Both the position numbers and the translations under genes were made by a program. A DNA stretch of 18,050 nt, taken from Peptoniphilus sp. (GTDB lineage: Bacteria; Bacillota; Clostridia; Tissierellales; Peptoniphilaceae). Shown here one piece after another: positions 6,482 to 13,104 of the stretch. The stretch covers positions 1 to 18,050 of the forward strand of contig JASBZH010000029.1 in assembly GCA_029983555.1 (NCBI GenBank), read 5' to 3'. The number at the start of each line of letters is the position of its first letter. Position 1 is the first letter of the stretch. The notes beneath the pieces are model-generated. The model was not told where the DNA came from, made no database searches, and saw nothing but the letters and a program-made list of their open reading frames with translations.

Positions 6482-9065
6482 TTCTCCACTCGAAGACTTT
6501 GATTACAAAAAATATGTAAACGGAAAGACTTTTTATATATTGCCATCTGAAAATTCAATAAATTCTAAAATAAGAAGTGAGCTAACACGTGGCGTAAATA
6601 TAGTTGACACAGAATTTATGACTTTTGATAACATTTCAAAATTTAAGAAAGTAAGGGAAGTTGATGAAGTTGTAAAATTTATAGTGTTAAAGAGAATTTT
6701 AATTAGAAATTTTAAAGGCAAAAAAATATTTGACGAGAGCGTCGACATAATTCTAGAATTTTTTGACGAATTACTTAGAAGTGGAAAGAGAAGGGGAGAT
6801 GTAGAGAAATTCTCCTCTCCAGTTGTAAAGTCTCTTGCAGATTCTTTTGAGGAATTTTATAATTATTTTGAGAAAAAAGGATATTGTCTAACCGGATCAC
6901 TTTCTAAAATTGAAGTAGATGAGCTTAATGCAAAAACTATTATAATTGATGGATTTGTAAATTTTAGATTTTATGAACTTGATTTTATCAGAAGAATTTC
7001 AAAGGATATAGATGTAATAATAAATATTCCGTTTAATGTTTGTGGAATAAATGTTATAAAAAATACTCTTAAAGATTTAAAAGATTTTGGTTTTGAAATT
7101 ATTATCGGAGACAGTTGGAATTACAAAAATATCTCTAAACCTAAAGATATTAAAGTTTTAAATTCAAAAGATAATTTTTACAATATGTTTTTTGTCAATA
7201 TAAAAAAGGATATCTCTAATAAAAATGAGAAAATTGATATCATAACTGGGTCAAGAGAACTCGGACTTCTAATAAATGACAGAAGTAAATTTCATGGCCT
7301 TGACTTTAATATGGATATAATGGAAAGATCTAGAATAAAAGAAGAGTTAATTACGGTTTTAGATTTTTTGGAGGACAAGAGCAAAGAAAACAGTTTAAAA
7401 AGGCTAAGACTTTCTTATTTTAAAATCCCAATCGAGAAGTACATGCTCGAGGAAGACTTACTTAAGCAAAATTTTTCCAATATATTGGATATAAAATTAG
7501 ACAAAATTACTGAAATTGAAATTCCAACTCATCATTTAAAAAATTATTTAGATGGAGTTAAGTTTTTGCAGGACGAGTCGATAAGACAGAGTTCAGATTT
7601 AGATTATTATTGTGACTTTTTTATAGATTATTTAGGTGATCTTGAAGAAGGCATTGAAGATAGATTTAATAAAGAAATATACGATTATATTTATATTAGG
7701 GATAGAAATTTTTTAAATAAAGTTTTGGAAATTCTTGAGAATATGAAGAGACTGAGTGAATTTTATGATGAAATTAGTTATAGAGAATTTAAAAGTCTTT
7801 TTAAAAAGTATATTGAGAACATAAAATTTAAAGCTATGCAAAATAGAGAGTCAATTGATTTGAAAAGTCTAAATTTTATGTATTATCAGGATTTAAATAA
7901 GCTTTATTTAATAGGATTTGACTCTCACTACGAGAGCACAAAAGAGAGAAATTTTTTGTACAGTGGAAAAACTATTGATGAACTTAAAGAATTTAAAATT
8001 CGAAATGATGATATTGAAATTGAGCTCTTAGAATTAATATATGCAGTATTAAATTCGAAAGAGGTCGTAATTTTAATAGATGATAAAGAAAAGGGAATGT
8101 CAAAAAATTTAAATTTAATTAATAAAATCTTCAATTTGGATATAAATAATTATGTGAGTGCATATTATTCTTCGGATATAGAAATATCAAATGATAGACA
8201 TAACATAAGCTATGAACTTTCAAAGGGTACTATAGAAAAATTAAATTTAAAATTAAAAGATAGAATTTATTCAGCGACGGATTTTGACGTTTTAAAAGAA
8301 TGCCCGAGAAGATTTTTATTTGAAAGAATTTTTAAACTGGAAGAATTTGCCCTTGAGTATGACGACAAATTTTATTTAAAGATGGGAGATAGGTTCCACA
8401 ATATTTTAGAAAAATATTTTAAAATAGAAAAATCAAAACTTGACGAAGATTTGCTAAAAAAACTTACTTTAAGGGAAAATTTTGGGCACAAAAATTTTGA
8501 TGAACTGAAATTTTTGGAAAAGATTCAAATTATTAATGATTTTAATTTCTTAAAAGAATATATTGAATGTGATTTAGAAGATCAAAAGTCCGACGATTTG
8601 GTGCCAAAATATTTTGAAAAGCCATTTGAACTTAAAATTAATGATATTAAAATTAGGGGAAGGATTGATAGAATAGATTCAAATGGAGATGAAGAGGCGA
8701 TTATTGATTATAAAAGAGGATCTGCAATAAGTAAGTCTAAAATTCTAAATAAAGAGGCATTTCAAATTCCAATCTATGCTCTAGCGAGACTCTCTGAAGG
8801 GAAAAAGTTTGTAAAAGCAAGTTATGGAGTTATAAAGAACGGAGAAGTTGTTACAGTTTTAAAAAATTCTGATCTGCGTGAGAAAAATGGAAAAGTTAGA
8901 TATTTTTATTCACAAGAAGAATTAGAAAATATTTTTAATGGTTCAAAAGAGGAAATTGTAAGGTTAGTTGAAAGTGTAAAGTCGGCAGATTTTGATTCGA
9001 ATAGCAAATGCGACAAATGTATCTACACAGATATTTGTGAGAATAAGAGAGGTAAATATGGATAA
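6462..9065 (+). CDS. RexB/AddB-like PD-(D/E)XK nuclease subunit
   Basis: The 867-residue protein ends in a RecB-type nuclease domain: GRIDRID (733-739), the catalytic DYK at Asp749-Lys751 and the QxxxY motif Gln768-Tyr772. Cys614 (in ECPRRF) with Cys850, Cys853 and Cys859 (CxxC then x5 C) forms the 4Fe-4S staple seen in AddB and Cas4-type nucleases. The N-terminus (TFYILPSENS...) resembles streptococcal RexB, whose start lacks a Walker A motif; none is seen here either. AddB/RexB works with the AddA/RexA helicase in double-strand break resection and homologous recombination. It is shorter than usual (about 1,100 residues) and no addA/rexA is adjacent. AGGTGAT lies 7 bases upstream of the ATG. 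It overlaps the preceding gene by 20 bases and the next by 8, so translation is probably coupled. Confidence 0.78.
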   Translation: MKKVFFNSPLEDFDYKKYVNGKTFYILPSENSINSKIRSELTRGVNIVDTEFMTFDNISKFKKVREVDEVVKFIVLKRILIRNFKGKKIFDESVDIILEFFDELLRSGKRRGDVEKFSSPVVKSLADSFEEFYNYFEKKGYCLTGSLSKIEVDELNAKTIIIDGFVNFRFYELDFIRRISKDIDVIINIPFNVCGINVIKNTLKDLKDFGFEIIIGDSWNYKNISKPKDIKVLNSKDNFYNMFFVNIKKDISNKNEKIDIITGSRELGLLINDRSKFHGLDFNMDIMERSRIKEELITVLDFLEDKSKENSLKRLRLSYFKIPIEKYMLEEDLLKQNFSNILDIKLDKITEIEIPTHHLKNYLDGVKFLQDESIRQSSDLDYYCDFFIDYLGDLEEGIEDRFNKEIYDYIYIRDRNFLNKVLEILENMKRLSEFYDEISYREFKSLFKKYIENIKFKAMQNRESIDLKSLNFMYYQDLNKLYLIGFDSHYESTKERNFLYSGKTIDELKEFKIRNDDIEIELLELIYAVLNSKEVVILIDDKEKGMSKNLNLINKIFNLDINNYVSAYYSSDIEISNDRHNISYELSKGTIEKLNLKLKDRIYSATDFDVLKECPRRFLFERIFKLEEFALEYDDKFYLKMGDRFHNILEKYFKIEKSKLDEDLLKKLTLRENFGHKNFDELKFLEKIQIINDFNFLKEYIECDLEDQKSDDLVPKYFEKPFELKINDIKIRGRIDRIDSNGDEEAIIDYKRGSAISKSKILNKEAFQIPIYALARLSEGKKFVKASYGVIKNGEVVTVLKNSDLREKNGKVRYFYSQEELENIFNGSKEEIVRLVESVKSADFDSNSKCDKCIYTDICENKRGKYG

Positions 9066-9594
9066 AAAAGTTTTGAGAAAAGAATATTTTAAAAAGAGAG
9101 CAGATATACAAAATAGAGAAGAAAAAAGTGAAGTTATAAGAAAAAGACTTCGTGAATTAGATATTTATAAAAATGCCAAATCAGTTTTTATTTTTATCTC
9201 TTATAAGTCAGAAGTTAACACTCACGAAATGATTAAAATGATTAAAGAAGACGGCAAAAAATTATTGGTGCCACTTGTAATCGGAAAGGAAATGATTGCG
9301 ACAGAGATTGACGGAATAGAAGATCTTTCTCCAAATAAAATGGGAATTTTGGAACCAAAAAAGGGAGATCCAGTTACAGATGTAGATCTCACAATCACAC
9401 CAGGACTTGCCTTTGATAAAGATGGATATAGACTCGGATATGGTGGGGGATTTTATGATAAATTCTTTGAAAAAATTGACACCACATCTCTTGCAATAGG
9501 TTTTGATGAACAAAGAACTGAGTCTGTACCTCATGAAGATTACGACAAAAAAGTAGATTATCTTTTAACTGACAAAGAATTTATAAAATTTTAA
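9058..9594 (+). CDS. 5-formyltetrahydrofolate cyclo-ligase
   Basis: The 178-residue protein matches the usual size of the family that converts 5-formyl-THF to 5,10-methenyl-THF with ATP. The N-terminal basic helix (KKVLRKEYFKKR) and the signature GLAFDKDGYRLGYGGGFYD segment (117-134) that forms the nucleotide/folate site are intact, as is GILEP (96-100). I chose ATG 9058, preceded by AGAGAGG at 5 bases; an in-frame ATG at 8992 would add 22 residues that belong to the overlapping upstream gene's coding region. The ATG overlaps the stop of the nuclease gene (ATGGATAA), typical of coupled translation. Last gene of the operon, followed by a strong hairpin. Confidence 0.93.
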   Translation: MDKKVLRKEYFKKRADIQNREEKSEVIRKRLRELDIYKNAKSVFIFISYKSEVNTHEMIKMIKEDGKKLLVPLVIGKEMIATEIDGIEDLSPNKMGILEPKKGDPVTDVDLTITPGLAFDKDGYRLGYGGGFYDKFFEKIDTTSLAIGFDEQRTESVPHEDYDKKVDYLLTDKEFIKF

Positions 9595-9615
9595 TATAAC
9601 TTATTTAAAATTAAT

Positions 9616-9653
9616 AATCTCCAGCACTATTAAATTGGCGCTGGAGATTTTTT
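9616..9653. terminator. Bidirectional terminator between the folate gene and the AraC-family gene
   Basis: A 10-bp perfect stem AATCTCCAGC (9616-9625) pairs with GCTGGAGATT (9640-9649) with a 14-base loop. On the plus strand a T run follows; on the minus strand AT-rich sequence with T runs follows. It separates two convergent genes. Confidence 0.85.
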
Positions 9654-9657
9654 AAAT

Positions 9658-10299
9658 CTAACAATTTACATTTGATGTATTTTTAAGACTGTATTCTTTG
9701 GGTGTAAGGCCAGTATATTTTTTAAAAGTGATATTAAAATGTGGCTGTGACGAAAAACCGCATGAGAAAGCAATAAACTCAAGTGTCTTTTTATTTTCTT
9801 TTAAAAGTTCTTTTGCCTTGTTGGTCTTTAAAATATTTAAGTATTGGCAAAATGTAAATCCAGTTTTTTCTTTGAATAGGCGGCAGAGATAATTCTTTGA
9901 TACGTGGAGTATTTTAGCAAGATTTTCTAAATTAATTCCGTTATCAAAATTACTATTAACTAATCTTATTGCCTCATCAACTATTTGATTGTCACAACAT
10001 TTTATTTTTTCAAGTAAAGTTTCAGCATAAGATTTAATTATAAGCTTTGCCAAGTTTTCTAAATCTTTTACAGTAGTTGCACTTTCTATTTTTTTATTAA
10101 AATCTTTATGCATAAGAACTAAATCCTTGTTGTAAGTGATCAAGAAATATGTATAAAGAAATGAGTTTAAGTCTAGAATTTGCGTTTTATATGTATCTTT
10201 GGAAATATCTTTTGCGCTTATGGACATTTTGAAAATATCTCCAGCAAATTCAATTGTATCCGGCTTAGTTAGCTTTGCCAGATTTAAATAATTAGTCAT
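9658..10299 (-). CDS. AraC-family transcriptional regulator
   Basis: The 213-residue protein has a C-terminal AraC/XylS DNA-binding domain (about 105-205) with two helix-turn-helix units: NLENLAKILHVSKNYLCRLFKEKTG, and the second ending in the FSSQPHFNITFKKYTGLTPKEY signature. The N-terminal ~100 residues are not a recognisable cupin sensor. They resemble the short alpha-helical N-terminal regions of some Firmicute AraC proteins. AGGAGG lies just upstream of the ATG. It is divergent from flavodoxin, so it may control flavodoxin-DUF3793 and possibly itself. The signal is unknown. Both helix-turn-helix units look complete, so the gene appears functional. Confidence 0.88.
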   Translation of the reverse strand: MTNYLNLAKLTKPDTIEFAGDIFKMSISAKDISKDTYKTQILDLNSFLYTYFLITYNKDLVLMHKDFNKKIESATTVKDLENLAKLIIKSYAETLLEKIKCCDNQIVDEAIRLVNSNFDNGINLENLAKILHVSKNYLCRLFKEKTGFTFCQYLNILKTNKAKELLKENKKTLEFIAFSCGFSSQPHFNITFKKYTGLTPKEYSLKNTSNVNC

Positions 10300-10344
10300 T
10301 TAATCCTCCTCAAATTTTTTAAAAAAATTATATTAATTTATATA

Positions 10345-10382
10345 ACAATACATTGTCTTTTGAAGTTATTATATAGTAAATG
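10345..10382 (+). promoter_or_regulatory. Possible flavodoxin promoter with a 12-bp dyad at its -35
   Basis: TTGTCT (10353-10358) could be a -35 for TAAATG (10377-10382) at 18 bases; the -10 is poor. A perfect dyad ACAAT-AC-ATTGT (10345-10356) overlaps the -35 and is a candidate operator. Both points are tentative. Confidence 0.35.
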
Positions 10383-10396
10383 ATAAAAAATATCAA
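10368..10396 (-). promoter_or_regulatory. Strong promoter of the AraC-family gene
   Basis: On the minus strand TTGATA (10396-10391) and TATAAT (10373-10368) are exactly 17 bases apart, one mismatch from full consensus. The -35 ends next to the flavodoxin ribosome binding site, so this promoter lies inside the flavodoxin control region. Confidence 0.75.
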
Positions 10397-10408
10397 TTGG
10401 AGGTTAAT

Positions 10409-10831
10409 ATGAAAATAAATATTATTTATTGGTCTGGAACAGGCAACACAGAAAAGATGGCAGAAGCCATTAGAGATGGAATTAAAAATGAAGGAGCAGA
10501 AGTTTTACTTTTAAAAGTTTCTGAAGCAGATATTACTGATGTCGAAAATGCGGACAAAGTAGTTTTTGGATGCCCTGCAATGGGTGCAGAAGAATTGGAA
10601 GAAATGGAAATGAGACCATTTATGGATGAAGCCAACAAAAAGATTTCGGGCAAAAAAATTGCATTGTTTGGATCTTACGAGTGGGCAGATGGCGAATGGA
10701 TAAATACTTGGGAAGAAGAAGTTGAAGATGAAGGCGCAATTGTTGTAGATAAATTGGCATGTTATGACACCCCAACAGAAGATGATATAAAGAAGTGTGA
10801 GGAATTTGGAAGAAAGATCGCTAAGGCATGA
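10409..10831 (+). CDS. Flavodoxin (short-chain)
   Basis: The 140-residue protein is a short-chain flavodoxin of the clostridial type, a small FMN electron carrier that can replace ferredoxin. The FMN phosphate loop is WSGTGNTEKMA (about 7-17), the second loop VFGCPAMGAEELE (about 50-62) packs the isoalloxazine, and the GSYEWADGEW segment (about 88-97) supplies the aromatic stacking residue. The C-terminal stretch is acidic. ATG 10409 follows TTGGAGGT at 5 bases; the in-frame TTG 10397 lies in that ribosome binding site. The stop codon lies inside the DUF3793 reading frame, so the two genes overlap. Divergent from an AraC-family regulator. Flavodoxins are often induced when iron is short, but no Fur box was identified. 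Confidence 0.94.
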   Translation: MKINIIYWSGTGNTEKMAEAIRDGIKNEGAEVLLLKVSEADITDVENADKVVFGCPAMGAEELEEMEMRPFMDEANKKISGKKIALFGSYEWADGEWINTWEEEVEDEGAIVVDKLACYDTPTEDDIKKCEEFGRKIAKA

Positions 10832-11408
10832 TGAGATATATAAAGAAAGAGTCTTAAAATTTTATTTATATATCGATGAATTAGATGATCTAAAATATCT
10901 CATGCATCTATTTGGATTTCATTTAGCGCCGACTATTTGCAAGATAAAAGCGGGGTCTCTTGTCAATTTAAAAAATTCAAAGCGAGATTTAATTAATACT
11001 TGGAATGTTTATAAAAAATATATCGCTGATTATTTCAATTTAAAATTTGTTGAATTAAAAAAAGATGAAGAAAAGTACCTCTTATACTTTTACGACGAAA
11101 CTGAGCTTATAAAAAGATTTGAAAATAAAGATATTGCATCTTATTTATCCTTTTCAGGATACGAAAAAAATAATAATATAAATTACTATATATCAAAACT
11201 TAAGGAAAATTTCAAATTCTCAATACCCTCGGAAGTTGGAATTTTTCTTGATTATCCTCTTTTAGACGTAATTGATTTCGAAAAGAACATAAAAAAATGT
11301 AAATATTGTGGCTATTGGAAATGCTACAATGACGTAGAAGGCGCTAAAGGAATTTGTTATCGCTACGATATGTTAAAAATGAATTATATATCAAAAATTT
11401 TAAATTGA
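10797..11408 (+). CDS. DUF3793 family protein
   Basis: About 203 residues if started at GTG 10797. The protein matches the DUF3793 pattern: an N-terminal FHLAPTICKIKAGSL block (about 41-55), a middle IPSEVGIFLDYPLLDV block (about 142-157) and a cysteine-bearing KYCGYWKCY motif (about 168-176). The C-terminal end has further cysteines. No biochemical function is known to me for the family; it is commonly seen in anaerobic Firmicutes beside flavodoxin genes, as here. The start is uncertain: there is no ATG in frame before residue 35, GTG 10797 and TTG 10806 both lie within the flavodoxin gene, and neither has an ideal ribosome binding site. The overlap suggests translational coupling with flavodoxin. 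A role in redox or metal/haem metabolism is only a guess. Confidence 0.75.
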   Translation: MRNLEERSLRHDEIYKERVLKFYLYIDELDDLKYLMHLFGFHLAPTICKIKAGSLVNLKNSKRDLINTWNVYKKYIADYFNLKFVELKKDEEKYLLYFYDETELIKRFENKDIASYLSFSGYEKNNNINYYISKLKENFKFSIPSEVGIFLDYPLLDVIDFEKNIKKCKYCGYWKCYNDVEGAKGICYRYDMLKMNYISKILN

Positions 11409-11429
11409 CACCCCTAAATAATCTTAAAT

Positions 11430-11462
11430 AAATGGCTCTAGTTTTTTATTCTAGAGCCATTT
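11430..11462. terminator. Bidirectional terminator between DUF3793 and the oleate-hydratase-like gene
   Basis: A 12-bp perfect stem AAATGGCTCTAG (11430-11441) pairs with CTAGAGCCATTT (11451-11462) around a 9-base T-rich loop. It starts one base after the leftward gene's stop codon and 22 bases after the rightward gene's stop. Confidence 0.85.
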
Positions 11463-11463
11463 A

Positions 11464-13002
11464 TTATTTTGTTTTTAGAATATTATCGATAAAGTTTAAT
11501 ATCTCTAATTTATTTGGGGTTTCATCTATAATATCTAGATGATCTATGCCCATCATTTTGTGTGAAATATATAGTCCTTGTTTTACAAGTTTTTCCACAG
11601 AATAATTTGCGCCATATTGTCTATTCATGGATGAAATATAAGATAGATTAGTAAATTCATCTGAAATTAGGCTATCGTCATTTCCAATTCCATTTCTATA
11701 ATCTGGAAGAAGAGTTATATAGACATCTTTTAAGCTCATTCTAAAATCTCCATAGTAATCGTCTAGATTAAAAGTTTTGACTAGCTCAAAGAAAAAGTCT
11801 TCTCCGTTTAAAGCATCAAAATTATTTCCAATAAAAATTGAACTTCTATTTGGATTTAAAATTTTAATTATTACATCTTTTCCCTGAAGTTTTACAGAAA
11901 GACCTGATTTGAGCTTTAAGATAAAGGTGTCTTTATTTGAATACTTTTCCTTAATTCTTCTAGTAAAATTATCATTTACGAAAGATAACTTCACATATAT
12001 TATGGAATTGTCAGGTGCATCTCCAGAAAGTTTTCCTCTGTATAGTGAATCTTTTCCCTTTAAAATAGAACTCTCATGAACAATTTCTGGAATTTTATTT
12101 AAATTTCCAAGAGAAACTTTGTCTATATAAGTTGGGGCCTCTACTGAAACTATGTCTGTCTTTTCAGTTGTTTGCTCTACGATTTGACTGTTATTTACAA
12201 ATAAAATCTTTCGCACTGCATTTTCAGATATATCGAGGTCGAGCTTTATAAACTCGTAATCGTCGATTATATTTACACCCTTCTTTACTAGATAATCAAT
12301 AAATTTATTGTAAATAGTAATTGTCCTCATATCAAAAGAATGATTAGAAGGATAGAAGCTAAATACTGCATCTCTAAGATCTGAAACTAGAGATTTTCTT
12401 CTTAAATTAAATAGAGTGGACATCAAATAGTAAAGATTAGATTCGAGAAAATCAGTAAAGTAAAAATACTTTTCGATGGTTTCATCCTTATTAAAAGATT
12501 TTGGCATTAAAATCATTTTTTTTAATTTAGATTTTGTTTTTTCACTCACTGTCAATATATCTTTATAAAGATGTGAATTTAAATCTATAATTTCGATATC
12601 GTCTGGATTTTTCATATTCTCATCTAGAGTATTTAAATCTTCTTTAGGCAAAATATCTTTTAAAATTTCATAAGTATTTGCAAAATTTGATAAAATATAC
12701 CTATCGTCAAAAGTTTTGTAATTTGCATTGCCAGATGAATCGTCAATTGGCAAAAATTCATTGTATTTATTTTTGTATATAGTTATATTTTCTGCTGGCA
12801 AGTTTGCGTGATTTATAAGTCCATAGGCAAGCGATAAATTTCCTATTCCACCGCCTATTAAGTAAGCTTTGGTATTCTCGTCGCGATCTGGAGATAAAAG
12901 TTTTGGTTTGCTCTTATCGTCGCTTAATTTTTTACCAAGAGCCACTGCAGTTGTAATGGTAGCGGCAATAGCAACTTTTTTAAAATTGTCCTTATTTGAC
13001 AT
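11464..13002 (-). CDS. Diverged oleate-hydratase/MCRA-like protein with hydrophobic N-terminus
   Basis: The 512-residue protein keeps the layout of oleate hydratases (myosin-cross-reactive antigen family). The FAD-type Rossmann start KAYLIGGGIGNLSLAYGLI is at 45-63, a central block FYPSNHSFDMRTITIYNKFIDYLVKKGV spans about 216-243, and a C-terminal block with RQYGANYSVEKLVKQGLYIS spans about 461-480. The family binds FAD and adds water to the double bond of unsaturated fatty acids. Here the RGGREMENHFE segment carrying the FAD loop and catalytic Glu is replaced by FDDRYILSNFANTYE (98-112), the YNQYES segment has become YNKFID, and the chain is shorter than the usual ~570-650. A basic N-terminus with a hydrophobic stretch at 10-23 suggests a membrane anchor. 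Catalysis is doubtful. GGAGGT lies 7 bases upstream of the ATG. It may bind lipid or FAD without hydrating. Confidence 0.7.
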   Translation of the reverse strand: MSNKDNFKKVAIAATITTAVALGKKLSDDKSKPKLLSPDRDENTKAYLIGGGIGNLSLAYGLINHANLPAENITIYKNKYNEFLPIDDSSGNANYKTFDDRYILSNFANTYEILKDILPKEDLNTLDENMKNPDDIEIIDLNSHLYKDILTVSEKTKSKLKKMILMPKSFNKDETIEKYFYFTDFLESNLYYLMSTLFNLRRKSLVSDLRDAVFSFYPSNHSFDMRTITIYNKFIDYLVKKGVNIIDDYEFIKLDLDISENAVRKILFVNNSQIVEQTTEKTDIVSVEAPTYIDKVSLGNLNKIPEIVHESSILKGKDSLYRGKLSGDAPDNSIIYVKLSFVNDNFTRRIKEKYSNKDTFILKLKSGLSVKLQGKDVIIKILNPNRSSIFIGNNFDALNGEDFFFELVKTFNLDDYYGDFRMSLKDVYITLLPDYRNGIGNDDSLISDEFTNLSYISSMNRQYGANYSVEKLVKQGLYISHKMMGIDHLDIIDETPNKLEILNFIDNILKTK

Positions 13003-13057
13003 AAAATTACCTCCGTAAGATTTTTACCCCAAAATTAAAGTATTAAGCGCAATAAAA

Positions 13058-13086
13058 TTGTTATATTGGTATTTTCAAAGTATAAT
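13058..13086 (+). promoter_or_regulatory. Strong promoter of the M16C protease gene
   Basis: TTGTTA (13058-13063) and a perfect TATAAT (13081-13086) are 17 bases apart, 18 bases upstream of the start codon. The ribosome binding site AAAGGAG follows at 13091-13097. Confidence 0.8.
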
Positions 13087-13104
13087 ATATAAAGGAGTGA
13101 TAAC

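Noticed and set aside
8992..9057. Longer N-terminus for the folate cyclo-ligase from ATG 8992
   Set aside because: The added residues do not resemble the family, and ATG 9058 has a good ribosome binding site.
9262..9534. Open frame on the minus strand opposite the 5-formyltetrahydrofolate cyclo-ligase gene
   Set aside because: The plus-strand gene has intact family motifs; the opposite frame resembles no family and lacks a start signal.
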